Origin: Phycicoccus sp. HDW14
Lineage (GTDB): Bacteria > Actinomycetota > Actinomycetes > Actinomycetales > Dermatophilaceae
NCBI RefSeq assembly: GCF_011383005.1
Contig: NZ_CP049935.1
Coordinates: 2,294,001 to 2,358,000, forward strand
Length of the DNA stretch: 64,000 bases
Direction of reading: 5' to 3'
The position numbers and the translations under genes were made by a program. Positions 18,558-29,283 of the stretch are shown in pieces. Position 1 is the stretch's first letter, and each line of letters begins with the position of its first letter. The notes under the pieces were generated by a model that did not search any database, had not been told where the DNA came from, and saw nothing but the letters and a program-made list of their open reading frames with translations.

Positions 18558-21465
18558 TCAGCGGCGGAAGACCTGCACCTCCGTGATGCCGACCTTCTGC
18601 GCGCCGGAGTAGCCGGTGACGCAGTCGGTGACGTTCGCCGGGTCGGCGTCCTGCTCAGCGGCGTACAGCGGACCGCCCTGGCACTGGTTGGCCACGACCT
18701 CGAGGCGCAGGTGCGTCGCCGCGGTCTGGGGGATGTCGAACGAGCGCATCTTCAGTGCCGGTGCCGTCGGCCGCGGGACCCCGGCGGGGAACGCGTCGGC
18801 CGGGGAGGTGTACACCGCGCGGAAGTCGGCGTCGCGCGAGCAGTCCACCCGGCCCCTGGCGTCGCACGCCCAGACCCGGAACTGGCGCAGGGCCTGGAAG
18901 CGGGCGACCGAGCCGGGCTCGGGCAGGGCGCTCACCTGGACCCGTCGGACGACCTGGCGGCCTCCGGCGAGGTCGACGGTGAACACCTTCTGCGCCGCGC
19001 TCGGCTGGTCGACCGTCGTACCGGTCGTGCCCTCGTTGTCGTCGACGAGCTTGGCCAGCCCGACGCCCTCACCGCTGATCGTCGCGCCCCGTGTGCTGCT
19101 GGCGAGGTTGTCCCGCAGCCTGACCGGGAGGTCGCGCGTCTGGCGCGGCCTGGCCGTCAGGGTGACGCGGACCTGGCCGTGACCCGGTGCCGCGGCCGTG
19201 TAGGTGCGCTCGCCCGGCACGACGGCGAAGGTGTCCGGCAGGTCGGTCGCCGGGTCGGTGTCGGCCACGGGGCGCGAGCGCGCCGTGTACTCACCGACGT
19301 ACAGCTTCGCCCCCACGACGGGACGGCCCTCCTCGTCGGTCGGCGAGAAGCGCAGCGTGGCGTCACCCGCGTAGGCCGAGGAGAAGCTCGGCACCGGGGT
19401 GGAGTCCGACGAGCTGGTCGAGGCCGCACCCTGGCCGAGGCCACGGGCGGCGAAGGCGTTCCAGAGCAGGTCCTGGTTGCGACCGCCGAAGCGGAGCAGG
19501 TCGGCGGCGAGCATCCGGTCGCGGGCGTCGACCATCGAGACCGACCCGCTCGGCATGAGCAGCCAGGCGTCGAAGACCAGCTGGATCCAGCGCCGGTTGC
19601 CCGGGCACTGGGCGACCGGGGTGGTCCCGTTCGCGCAGGCCTTCTGCGTGGCGGCGTCCCGAGGCCGTAGCGTCCGATGAACGCGGCGCGGATGTCGTTG
19701 TTCGTCGCCGACCAGATCTCGCCGTCCGCGTGGACCTGCGGGCCGGTGAGGTCGTACCCGACGTTGGAGTAGTTCAGCGGGCTCTGGCCCATGTTGTAGT
19801 TCCGGATGCCCTGCTGCGGGTTCCCGGTGACGTAGGCGCCCATCGGGGTCGCCTCGCCGCCGAGCGGCGCGTAGCCGTTCTCCTGCAGGTACTCCATCGC
19901 CATGAGGTCCGACCAGCTCTCGCCCATCGCCCCGGCCTGGAGCCCGGACAGGCCCATCGCCGGGCCGCCGGCCATCCGGTTGCTGATGGCGTGGCCGTAC
20001 TCGTGGCCGATGACCGACATGTCGAACGAGCCGTCGACGCACGGGGCGTAGAACGAGCCGGCGACCGGCTGCCACATGTACATGTTGCTCGAGACGGTGC
20101 CGCCGTCACCGAGGGTCAGCTGGTTCGCGTTGTTGCGCAGACCGACCTGGGCGCCGGACTGGGCACGACCCTGCTCGGGGTCACCGCCGAGCCCGCCCTT
20201 GCCGTAGTTGTCACGCTGCAGGTTCCACGCGGTCTCGGTGAACCCGAGCCGGTAGGACCAGTCGTGCATCCGGTTGTGCATCCCGAAGAGGTTGGCCGTC
20301 GCTGCGTCGATGTCGTTGCGGGTCTCGCTCGTGTACGCGTCCGGGCTGCACTTGCTCGTCTGCCAGACGTTGGTCCACGGGTAGACGTAGTTCCGGTCGC
20401 TGCGCGGTGACGCCGTGGGGCCGGGCGTCGTGCGCCACTGCTCGTAGGTCAGCGCGTTGTTGCCGTTCGTCGTGAAGGTGAGGTTCGTGGCCGGGTCGAC
20501 GTCCCACGCCTTCGGGGACGCCGGGCTGCCGACGACCTCGTCACAGCCCTCGGCCGCGACCCAGCAGAACGTCGCTCGGGTGTCGGTCGAGGACCGGTCG
20601 GTGTTCGGCGTGCCGGTGAAGACCTTCCAGCGCGGGTTGTCGCTGTCGGCGTCGACGAGGTTCTCGCGGGCGATGACCTGACCCGAGCGGGCGTCGACGT
20701 GCACCGTGTACGCCGTCTCCTCGTCGACCACCATCTCGACCCGCCAGGCGGCCCGGGGGCCTGGCCCGGGGAGGGCACGGCGACCTCGTCGGTACGGGTG
20801 CTGAGGAGCTTCGCGGCGTCGGCCTCGACGCTGCGGGCCGCCGCGGCGACCGCGGCGTCCTTGCCCACGGTGGCCGCGGCCGGGGCCTGGGCGTCGGGGG
20901 TCAGGGTGGAGCTGACGTACCGCACGGCGCCGTCCTGGACGGCGACCGCCGCGGTGCCGTCGAGCCCGGCGGGGAGCCCGCCGAAGGTCTGGCGCAGCAG
21001 GACGACCGTCGCGTCCCCGATGCGGTTGGTCCCGATGACCTCCACGGCATCGGCCTGGCCGGCACTGAGCCCGAAGGTCGCCCGCTCGCCGGCGACGAAG
21101 TCGAGCGCCGCCTGCTCGGGGTCCTTCGCCAGGCCGCGGGCCACGGGCGAGGTGCCGTCGAGGACGTAGGTGGCGGGTGCGCCGAAACGGTTCCACGTCA
21201 CCGTCTTCGCGCCCGAGGCCCGGCCGGTGGTCGTCGACCGCTGCGCGGCGCGGCGCTGTTCCGCCGAGGGGGCGGCCGTGCCCTTGCGGGTGTCGAGGTC
21301 GGGCAGGCCGTGCTCGTGGTCCCCGGGCGCCTGCGACTCGTGGCCGCCGGCGGCGGGTGGGGGTGCGGCGACCGCCGACTGCTGCACGGCGACGGCCATG
21401 CTCAGGGCGACGGCGGCCGTCGCGCCGAGGGCGGTGGCCCTCCTCGCGCGGGTGGTGGGTCTCAT
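18558..21465 (-). CDS. Secreted M36 (fungalysin-type) metalloprotease, two apparent frameshifts
   Basis: About 969 aa after correction. The ATG at 21465, preceded by GGAGGA, gives a signal peptide (MRPTTRARRATALGATAAVA... to VAAPPP). A propeptide with FTP/PepSY features follows, then the catalytic domain: HEYGHAISNRMAGG (HEYGH codons at 19991-20005) and the third zinc ligand in GAMGESWSDLMAMEYL. The C-terminal ~250 residues hold a carboxypeptidase-regulatory-like segment and a discoidin-like region. Breaks lie at the G run 20755-20759 and the C run 19658-19660. Its start faces the CoA transferase gene across 286 bp. Confidence 0.87.
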
Positions 21466-21622
21466 CCCGGTGCTCCTCCGTGTGGGTGGCACGACGGGAG
21501 GCACCGAGGTCGCCGCGGACCGGATCCCGACCGCGACCGTGTGGTTGGGCCCCCGGCCCCGTCGCATCCGACCACCCAACCCGACCGTCCACCTGAGAAG
21601 AACCTGAGGAAGTCATGGAGTT

Positions 21623-21635
21623 GGTCAATTCTTCG
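21623..21635 (-). promoter_or_regulatory. 13-bp AT-rich motif CGAAGAATTGACC upstream of the M36 protease
   Basis: On the minus strand this reads CGAAGAATTGACC in the direction of the protease gene, ending 157 bp before its start. The identical 13-mer lies at 37857-37869 in the direction of the lipase gene. It contains TTGACC, which resembles a -35 element. Nearby on the plus strand at 21592-21609 is a direct repeat of CCTGAG. Function unproven. Confidence 0.4.
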
Positions 21636-21751
21636 TCAGGTCGCGCCGCGGCCGGCGGGTCGGGCTGCGGCGCGCCGGACCCCGACCGCACGCCGGACGG
21701 CGCCGGGGCGGGACTAGGTTGGCCGGACACCGAGCCAGGAGGAAGCCGACC

Positions 21752-22941
21752 ATGTCCGGACCGCTCGACGGCATCACCGTCGTGGACCTCTCCCGGGCCC
21801 TCGCCGGCCCGCACGCCGCGATGCTGCTCGGCGACATGGGCGCGCGCGTCGTCAAGGTCGAGTCGGCCGGTGGTGACGACACCCGCGGCTGGGGTCCGCC
21901 GTTCGTCGGCCCCGAGGACGACCCGGTGTCCACGTACTTCCTGTCGTGCAACCGGAACAAGGAGTCGATCGTCCTCGACCTGAAGTCCGACGACGGCCGC
22001 GACGTGCTGACCCGGCTGGCGCGCCGGGCCGACGTCCTCGTCGAGAACTTCCGGCCCGGGGTGATGGACCGCCTCGGGTTCGGGGTCGAGCACCTGCACG
22101 CGCTCAACCCCGGGCTCGTCATCCTGTCGATCAGCGGCTTCGGCCACGACGGGCCCGAGGGTGGCCGCCCGGCTACGACCAGATCGCCCAGGGCGAGGCC
22201 GGGCTGATGTCGGTCACCGGCACCGGGCCCGACGAGCCGCAGCGCGTCGGCGTGCCGATCGCCGACCTGCTCGCGGGCCTCCACGGTGCGTACGGGGTCG
22301 CGGCGGCCCTGCGCGAGCGAGAGCTGACCGGGCTCGGCCGGGTCGTGCGCACCTCGCTGCTCGCGGCGGTCGTCGGGGTCCACGCCTTCCAGGGCACGGC
22401 GTACACGGTCGCCGGCCAGGTCGGTCGGGCGCAGGGCAACCACCACCCCGCGCTCGCGCCCTACGGGCTGTTCCACGCGAGCGACGGCCCGGTGCAGGTC
22501 GCGGTCGGCTCGCAGGGGCTGTGGGTGCGCTTCGCCGAGGCCTTCGGCATCGACCCCGCCGACCCCCTGCTGGCCACCAACGCCTCCCGCGTCGCGCACC
22601 GCGAGCACCTCGTCGAGGTCATCGACACCTCGTTCGGCACCTGGCGCGCCGAGGACCTCCTGGCCCGGCTCGCCGAGCTCGGCATCCCCGCCGGCAAGGT
22701 CCGCACCGTCGACGAGGTCTACGACTGGGACCAGACCCGCTCGCAGGGGCTGGTCGTCTCGGTCGACCACCCGGTGCTCGGCCCGGTCGAGCTGCCCGGG
22801 CCGCCGATCCGGTTCGACGACAACGCCTTCGGTGGTGGACGCGAGACCCATCTGCCGCCACCGGCCCTCGACGAGCACGGGGCGGCCATCCGGGCCTGGC
22901 TCGACGGGGCCGACGCCGCGGACGGCCCCGCCCACACCTGA
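21752..22941 (+). CDS. CaiB/BaiF (family III) CoA transferase, apparent frameshift
   Basis: A 396-aa enzyme after correction. ATG 21752 follows AGGAGG. The N-terminus is typical ([20 protein letters not shown], then [11 protein letters not shown] with the CoA-binding region); the catalytic Asp is expected in [33 protein letters not shown] and ILSISGFG also fit. The frame breaks at 22168-22172; restoring one G gives [17 protein letters not shown]. The family moves CoA between carboxylic acids. In this locus malonate from ureidomalonate cleavage is a candidate acceptor, but oxalate, formate or carnitine-type substrates cannot be excluded. Confidence 0.85.
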
Positions 22942-22972
22942 CGGCGTGCCCCGTCCTGCCAACGGCACGCCG
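22942..22972 (+). terminator. Hairpin after the CoA transferase gene
   Basis: CGGCGTGCC (22942-22950) and GGCACGCCG (22964-22972) form a 9-bp stem directly after the stop. This suggests that carbamate kinase starts a separate transcript, or that read-through is partial. Confidence 0.45.
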
Positions 22973-23065
22973 CCTCTTGGGCAGAACCTGACAACGCGGA
23001 CCCCGCGGCGCGCTCCCTAGGGTCGAGTCCCGGGCACCCGCCCGGCGACGGCGGAGCGAGGTGAC

Positions 23066-24001
23066 ATGCGGGTCCTGCTGGCCCTCGGCGGCAACGCGAT
23101 GACCGGTCCCGACGGCAGCGCCACCCCCGGCGCGCAGATCGCCGCCGTCACCGGGGCGATGCAGGCCGCCGCCCGCCTCGTCGCGGCCGGCCACGAGCTG
23201 GTCGTCACCCACGGCAACGGCCCGCAGGTCGGCAACCTCCTCGTGAAGAACGAGCTGGCCGCGCACGTCGTCCCGCCGGTCCCCCTCGACTGGTGCGGTG
23301 CCCAGACGCAGGGGACGCTCGGCTTCACCATCCTCGACGCGCTCGACGGCGCGTTGGCCGCCGCCGATGCGCACCGGCCGGTGGCCGCGCTCGTCACGCG
23401 CACCCTCGTCGACCGCGACGACCCCGGCTTCACCCACCCGAGCAAGCCCGTGGGCCGGTACCTGCCCGAGGACCAGGCGCGGCGGATGGTCGAGCACGGC
23501 CAGGTCTGGGAGGACCGCGGCGAGAAGGGCTGGCGCCGGGTCGTGGCCAGCCCCGAGCCGCTCGAGGTGCTCGACGTGCCGGCCGCCCGGACGCTGCTCG
23601 ACGCCGGGTACGTCGTCGTCGTGGCCGGCGGCGGGGGCATCCCGGTCGTCCGCGACACCGACGGGGTGCTGCGCGGCGTCGAGGCGGTCATCGACAAGGA
23701 CCTCACGGCGGCGCTGCTCGCCCGGGCCCTGCACGCCGACGTCCTCGTCATCGCCACCGACGTCGACCACGCGGCGGTCGGCTTCGGCACCGACGCCCAG
23801 CGCGACCTCGGCCGGGTCACGCTCTCCGAGCTGCACGACCTCGCCGACGCCGGCGAGTTCGCCTCCGGCTCGATGGGCCCGAAGGTCGAGGCCGTCTCCC
23901 GCTTCGTCGCCGCCGGAGGTCCGCGCGGCGTCATCACGTCACTCACCCACATCACCGACGCCGTCGACGGGGGCTTCGGCACCGTCGTCGAACCCGACTG
24001 A
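23066..24001 (+). CDS. arcC: Carbamate kinase
   Basis: 311 aa, the usual length. The amino-acid-kinase fold carries ArcC signatures: LLALGGNAM at the N-terminus, VVTHGNGPQVGNLL near residue 48, DRDDPGFTHPSKPVG, GGGGIPVV near 193, VIDKDLTAALLA near 212, and a closing GSMGPKVEAVSRFV. It interconverts carbamoyl phosphate plus ADP with carbamate plus ATP. No arcA/arcB genes are adjacent; it sits 12 bp before the barbiturase-like gene, so it probably captures carbamoyl groups or carbamate released during ureide breakdown. The symbol is by family; no arginine deiminase link is implied. Confidence 0.9.
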   Translation: MRVLLALGGNAMTGPDGSATPGAQIAAVTGAMQAAARLVAAGHELVVTHGNGPQVGNLLVKNELAAHVVPPVPLDWCGAQTQGTLGFTILDALDGALAAADAHRPVAALVTRTLVDRDDPGFTHPSKPVGRYLPEDQARRMVEHGQVWEDRGEKGWRRVVASPEPLEVLDVPAARTLLDAGYVVVVAGGGGIPVVRDTDGVLRGVEAVIDKDLTAALLARALHADVLVIATDVDHAAVGFGTDAQRDLGRVTLSELHDLADAGEFASGSMGPKVEAVSRFVAAGGPRGVITSLTHITDAVDGGFGTVVEPD

Positions 24002-24013
24002 GAGGAAACCGCC

Positions 24014-25140
24014 GTGCCCGACGCCATCGAGGTCCGCAAGGTCCCGCTGCACTCCGTCTCCGACGCCTCAGAGCTCGGCGCCCTCATCGACGCCGGTGTG
24101 CTGGAGGCCGACCGGGTCATCGCCGTCATCGGCAAGACCGAGGGCAACGGCGGGGTCAACGACTACACGCGCATCATCGCCGACCGCGCCTTCCGCGAGC
24201 TGCTCGTCAGCAAGGGGGCCGACCCCGAGCGGGTCAAGGACGTGCCCATCGTCTGGTCGGGCGGCACCGACGGCGTCATCAGCCCGCACGCGACGATCTT
24301 CGCGACCGTGCCCGCCGAGAAGGCCGAGCAGACCGACGAGCCGCGCCTCACGGTCGGCTTCGCGATGAGCGAGCAGCTGCTGCCCGAGGACATCGGACGC
24401 ACGGCGATGGTCACGAAGGTGGCCGAGGCCGTGAAGGTCGCGATGGAGCGGGCGGGCATCACCGACCCGGCCGACGTGCACTACGTGCAGACCAAGACGC
24501 CGCTGCTGACCATCGACACGATCCGTGACGCCAAGAAGCGCGGCCACGACGTCTTCACCGAGGACACGCTGACCTCGATGGACGTCTCCAACGGCGGCAC
24601 CGCCCTCGGCATCGCCGTCGCGCTCGGCGAGATCGAGATGCCGAGCGACGAGGACGTGCTGCGGGACCGGTCGCTGTACTCGTCCGTGGCGTCGTGCTCC
24701 TCGGGCGTCGAGCTCGACCGCGCCCAGGTCGTCGTCGTCGGCAACGCGCGCGGGGTCGGTGGGCGCTACCGCATCGGGCACTCGGTGATGACCGACGCGC
24801 TCGACCAGGACGGGCTCTGGGCGGCCATCCGCGACGCGGGGCTCGAGCTGCCCGAGCGGCCGCACCACAGCGACCTCGACGGCCGGCTGGTCAACCTCTT
24901 CCTCAAGTGCGAGGCGAGCCAGGACGGGCGGGTCCGGGGCGGCGGAACGCGATGCTCGACGACTCCGACGTGCACTGGCACCGGCAGATCAAGGCGGCGG
25001 TCGGCGGCGTGACTGCGGCGGTCACCGGCGACCCGGCGGTGTTCGTGTCGGTGTCGGCGGCCCACCAGGGTCCCGACGGCGGCGGCCCGGTCGCGGCGAT
25101 CGTCGACCTCGGGGACGACCCCACCGGCTACCGCCCCTGA
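24014..25140 (+). CDS. Ring-opening amidohydrolase of the barbiturase / cyanuric acid amidohydrolase family, apparent frameshift
   Basis: A 375-aa protein after one base is restored. The family's three-repeat motifs are clear: [14 protein letters not shown] (near residue 41), [16 protein letters not shown] (near 77), VQTKTPLLT (near 157), a serine-rich [17 protein letters not shown] (near 222) and the C-terminal [13 protein letters not shown]. The frame breaks in G/C-rich 24937-24945; the corrected reading is [16 protein letters not shown]. The N-terminus ([20 protein letters not shown]) and neighbours (carbamate kinase, uracil permease, molybdenum hydroxylase) favour barbiturase, which opens barbiturate to ureidomalonate. 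Cyanuric acid amidohydrolase is the main alternative. Confidence 0.82.
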
Positions 25141-25218
25141 CCCCGGTCCCGGTAACGGCGGGTCCCTGACCTGCGCCGATGTCGCATGCCCGGAGGTACC
25201 CGTGGGTAGGAGAGCGGC

Positions 25219-25979
25219 GTGCCACCGACCCACGACACCCAGAACCCGCCCACCGGGCCGCTCGAGCAGCTGCTCTCGGCCCGCCGCGAGGAGCACCTCG
25301 AGACCTCCCCCGCCGCCTCCATCACCGCCGCGGTGGCCGAGATGGTCGCCCATCCCGAGTACCCCTGCCTCGGGGCCCGCTCGGTCTTCCGCCGCGACGC
25401 CGTGACCTCCGTGGTGCTCGACGACCTCACCGACACCTCGCCCGGCGGCTCGCTCGACGCCCTCGGCGAGCACCTGCGCGCGTTCGCCGCCTCGGCCGAC
25501 CCCACCGGCGACCTCGTCTCGTTCGTCGCCTGCTTCCGCGGCCCCGCACCGGCCGGCGAGCGCGCCTACGAGAAGCGGCTCTGGGCGGCCCTGCGCCACC
25601 TCCACGCCCACGACGAGTCGCCGTGGCCGGGTGCCGTCGCCGACGACCCGGTCGACCCGCACTTCGCGTTCAGCGTCGGGGGACGCCGTTCTTCGTCGTC
25701 GGCCTGCACCCGGACGCCTCCCGCATCGCCCGGCGCGCGCCGGTCCCGACGCTCGTCTTCAACCTCCACGAGCAGTTCGAGCGGCTGCGCTCCGACGGCC
25801 GGTTCGAGCGGATGCGCGACACCATCCGCCGCCGCGACACCGATCTGCAGGGCAGCCTGAACCCCATGGTCGCCGACCACGGCGAGGCCTCTGAGGCCCT
25901 CCAGTACTCCGGGCGCGAGGTCGCGCCCGGCTGGGTCCCGCCCTTCCGCCCCCGCCCCCTCGACGAGGAGCCCGCATGA
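25219..25979 (+). CDS. YqcI/YcgG (GntA-like) family protein, apparent frameshift
   Basis: 253 aa after correction. Family features: HPEYPCLGARSVFRRD (near residue 45), FFVVGLHPDASRIARR, LVFNLHEQFERLR, and the C-terminal DLQGSLNPMVADHGE and SGREVAPGWVPPF. The frame breaks in the G run 25678-25682. Characterised relatives include GntA, a heme-dependent N-hydroxylase of guanitoxin biosynthesis, so an N-oxygenase role is possible, but substrate and cofactor are not visible here. The stop overlaps the DUF1989 start (ATGA), so the two are co-translated. Confidence 0.78.
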
Positions 25980-26647
25980 ACCCCGCCCGCACCCGGTACC
26001 CGCGCAGCGGCGACGCCCCGCCCTACGGCGGCGGACCCGACGGGCCGGCAGACGGCTGGCAGCGCATCGCGCCCCAGACCGGTCTGGCGGTCGAGCTGGC
26101 GCCCGGCGACCGGCTCACCCTCCTCGACCCCTGCGGTGAGCAGGTCAGCGACCTCTACCTCGTGAGCGCCGACGACGTCGCCGAGCAGTTCTCCTCCGGC
26201 CGCACGACCGACTTCGGCAACAGCGTCTACGTCTCGACCGGCTCGCTCCTGTGGAGCAACCGCAGCACCCGGCTCGCCGAGGTCGTCGACGACACCGTCG
26301 GCGTCCACGACCTGACGCTCACGCCGTGCAGCCAGGCGACCTTCGACGTCCTCTACCCCGACCTCGGCGGCGCACCACACCCCAGCTGCTTCGCCAACCT
26401 CGTCGGCGCGCTCGGGCCGTACGGCGTCGACCCGGACCGGATCGGTGTGACGCTCAACGTCTTCATGGACGTGTGGACCGACGAGCGCGGCGAGCTGCAC
26501 ATCGACCCGCCGCCGACCCGGCCCGGCGACCGGTTCACGATCGAGGCCCGGGTGCCGCTCGTCGCGGGCATCACGGCCTGCTCGGCCGAGAAGTCCAACA
26601 ACGGCACCTGCACGCCGATCGACGTCCGGGTCGAGCGGGCCGGCTGA
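25976..26647 (+). CDS. DUF1989 / urea carboxylase-associated family protein
   Basis: 223 aa. It matches the family through LLDPCGEQVSDLYLV (near residue 50), the cysteine-containing LTPCSQATFDVLYPD, HPSCFANLVGAL (near 140), LNVFMDV and the terminal ACSAEKSNNGTCTPIDV. These Cys/His/Glu positions look like a metal or cofactor site in an aminomethyltransferase-like fold. Members are commonly found near urea or guanidine carboxylase genes, but none is in this window. It is translationally coupled to the YcgG-like gene, linking it to processing of a nitrogen-rich small molecule. Its biochemical activity is not established. Confidence 0.8.
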   Translation: MNPARTRYPRSGDAPPYGGGPDGPADGWQRIAPQTGLAVELAPGDRLTLLDPCGEQVSDLYLVSADDVAEQFSSGRTTDFGNSVYVSTGSLLWSNRSTRLAEVVDDTVGVHDLTLTPCSQATFDVLYPDLGGAPHPSCFANLVGALGPYGVDPDRIGVTLNVFMDVWTDERGELHIDPPPTRPGDRFTIEARVPLVAGITACSAEKSNNGTCTPIDVRVERAG

Positions 26648-26702
26648 CGGGCCCGCGGCCGCACCCCTCGGCGGTGGCGCTCCGGCGCGCTACATTCCGC
26701 TC

Positions 26703-27488
26703 GTGCACATCGACGAGGAGCAGCCGGAGGCGGAGATCGACGAGGCCTTCGACCGGCTGCTCGAGGAGGGCCGGGACCGGCTCGAACGACCGCTGTGGAC
26801 CCTCGTCCCGACCGGGCTGCTCGGCGGCATCGACGTCGGGGTCGGCATCCTGGCCTACCTCGTCGTCAAGCACGAGACGGACAGCCAGCTGCTCGCCGCC
26901 CTCGCGTTCTCCGTCGGGTTCGTCGCCCTCCTGCTGGCTCAGAGCGAGCTGTTCACCGAGAACTTCCTCGTGCCGGTGACGACGGCCGTCGCGGAGAAGG
27001 GCAACTGGGGACGGTTGCTGCGGCTCTGGGCGGTCACGCTCGTGACGAACATCGCCGGGGGCGCGCTCGTCATCTGGGTCATCCTCGTGGCCCGTCCGGA
27101 CCTCGCGGAGGTCACCCGGGAGACCGGCGAGCACTACGCCGAGCTCGGCGTGAACCTCCGCAGCCTCATGCTCGCCGTGCTCGGCGGGCTGGTCATCACG
27201 CTCATGACGCGGATGCAGAACAGCACCGACAGCGTGGGGGTGAAGATCGTCCCGGCCGTCCTCCTGAGCGCCGTGCTCGTCGGCGCCGAGCTGTTCCACG
27301 CGGTGCTCGACCAGATCCTCATCATCGGCGCGATCATCGCCGGGTCCGACATCACCCTCGGCCAGCTCGTGACCGCGCTCGTGTGGGCGAGCTTCGGCAA
27401 CATCGTCGGCGGCGTGGGGTTCGTGACCTTCCTGCGGCTCGTGCGCTCCGCCCCCAAGGTCGAGCGCGAGCGGTCGGCGACGACCTGA
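26703..27488 (+). CDS. Formate/nitrite transporter (FNT) family channel
   Basis: 261 aa with a charged N-terminal extension of about 40 residues (EEQPEAEIDEAFDRLLEEG) and six predicted membrane helices; the FNT half-helix regions are around LLAQSELFTENFLVP and TALVWASFGNIVGG. It resembles the YfdC-like branch more than classical FocA. FNT channels move small anions such as formate, nitrite or hydrosulfide. GTG 26703 is 55 bp after the DUF1989 gene, so it may be the end of the same transcript and could export or import a product anion; this is inference. Confidence 0.78.
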   Translation: MHIDEEQPEAEIDEAFDRLLEEGRDRLERPLWTLVPTGLLGGIDVGVGILAYLVVKHETDSQLLAALAFSVGFVALLLAQSELFTENFLVPVTTAVAEKGNWGRLLRLWAVTLVTNIAGGALVIWVILVARPDLAEVTRETGEHYAELGVNLRSLMLAVLGGLVITLMTRMQNSTDSVGVKIVPAVLLSAVLVGAELFHAVLDQILIIGAIIAGSDITLGQLVTALVWASFGNIVGGVGFVTFLRLVRSAPKVERERSATT

Positions 27489-27509
27489 CCCGCGCCCGCC
27501 CCCGGTGCG

Positions 27510-29134
27510 TCAGTGGGCGAAGTGGCGCGTCCCGGTGAAGTAGAGCGTGACGCCGGCGGCCTGCGCGGCCTCGACGACCTCGGCGTCGCGCATCGACCCA
27601 CCCGGGGCCACGACCGCACTCACCCCGGCGTCGAGCAGCACCTGGAGGCCGTCGGCGAACGGGAAGAACGCGTCGGACGCCGCCACCGAGCCGCGCGCCC
27701 GCTCCTCCCCGCCCGGGTCACCGCGAGGTGGCAGGAGTCGACCCGGTTGACCTGGCCCATCCCGATGCCGACCGACGCGCCGTCCCGGGCGAGCAGGATC
27801 GCGTTGGACTTCACGGCCCGCACCGCCCGCCACGCGAACTGCAGGTCGGCGAGCGTCGCGTCGTCGGCCACGTCGCCGGCCACGAGGCGCCAGTGCGCCG
27901 CGTCGTCACCGCCGGTCACGGCGCCGTCGTCGTCGCGGACCACGGCGTCGACCGTGTCGCGGACCTGCACGAGCAGGCCGCCGGACACCGGGCGCACCTC
28001 GGCGCCCCCGCGCACCGGCGCGGGGCACTCGAGCAGCCGGATGTTCTTCTTCGCCGTGAGCACCTCGAGCGCCTCGGGCTCGAACCCGGGTGCCACGACG
28101 ACCTCGGTGAAGATGTCCGCGACCGTGCGGGCCATCTCCGCGGTGACCGGGCGGTTCGTCGCGATGATGCCGCCGAAGGCCGAGACCGGGTCGCACGCGT
28201 GGGCCTTGCGGTGGGCGTCGGCGACGTCGGTGCCCACCGCAAGGCCGCACGGGTTGGCGTGCTTGATGACGGCCACGGTCGGCTGGTCGCCCTGGTCGTA
28301 CGCGGCCCGCACGGCGGCATCGGCGTCGAGGTAGTTGTTGTACGACATCTCCTTGCCGTGCAGCTGCGTCGCCTGGGCGAGCGCCGGGACAGGCTGGAAA
28401 CCGTTGGTGTAGAGGGCGGCCCGCTGGTGCGGGTTCTCGCCGTAGCGCAGCGTGGCCGACTTCGTCCAGGTGGCGCCCATCCACGCGGGGAACCCGCTGC
28501 CGTCGCTCGTGTCGACGTAGGCGTTGCCCATCCACGACGCCACGTGCACGTCGTAGGTCGCCGTGTGGACGAAGGCCTCGGCCGCCAGGCGCTTGCGCTG
28601 CGCGAGGGTGAAGCCGCCGCCGCGCACGGCGTCGAGGACGGTGCCGTAGGTCGAGGGGTCGGTGACGACGGCGACGCTCGGGTGGTTCTTCGCGGCGGCG
28701 CGCACCATCGAGGGGCCGCCGATGTCGATCTGCTCGACGCACTCGTCGGGGGTGGCGCCGGACGCGACGGTCGCCGCGAACGGGTAGAGGTTGACGACGA
28801 CGAGCTCGAAGGCCTCGACCCCGAGGTCCTCGAGCTGCGCGACGTGGTCGGGCTTGCGGGTGTCGGCGAGGATGCCGGCGTGCACCCGCGGGTGCAGGGT
28901 CTTGACCCGGCCCTCGAGGCACTCGGGGAAGCCCGTCAGGTCCTCGACCCTGGTCACCGGCAGGCCGAGCGACTCGATGAGCGCCGCGCTGCCGCCGGTC
29001 GACACGAGCGCCACGCCGGCGTCGTGCAGCCCGCGGACGAGGTCCTCCAGACCGGTCTTGTCGTAGACGGAGACGAGCGCGCGCCGCACGGGGCGCACGT
29101 CCTGCGTCGGTCCGGGGGTGGAGACGGCGGCCAT
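27510..29134 (-). CDS. purH: Bifunctional AICAR transformylase / IMP cyclohydrolase, apparent frameshift
   Basis: 541 aa after correction. Residues 15-150 are the MGS-like IMP cyclohydrolase domain ([32 protein letters not shown]), the rest the AICAR transformylase domain ([44 protein letters not shown]). It catalyses the last two steps of IMP synthesis. The frame breaks in the C run 27707-27710; one added base gives [20 protein letters not shown] and the normal end FTGTRHFAH. Because purH is normally essential for purine autotrophy and single copy, this break argues for sequence error. ATG 29134 follows GAGGAG. Confidence 0.92.
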
Positions 29135-29283
29135 GGGGGCTCCTCGGGGTCGGTCGGTGCCACGGGGCACCCAGGCGGGCGATGCCCCGACTGCTCAACT
29201 CCCCGGTGGTGACCCACCCGCGCCAGTCGTCTGCGACGAGGGTACCGAGGCCCTCGGCGCCGGGCCAATCACACCCCGAGACG

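Noticed and set aside
24014-25140. Cyanuric acid amidohydrolase as first-choice name
   Set aside because: The family is shared, but the N-terminal sequence pattern and the uracil permease and hydroxylase nearby fit barbiturase better. It remains the main alternative.
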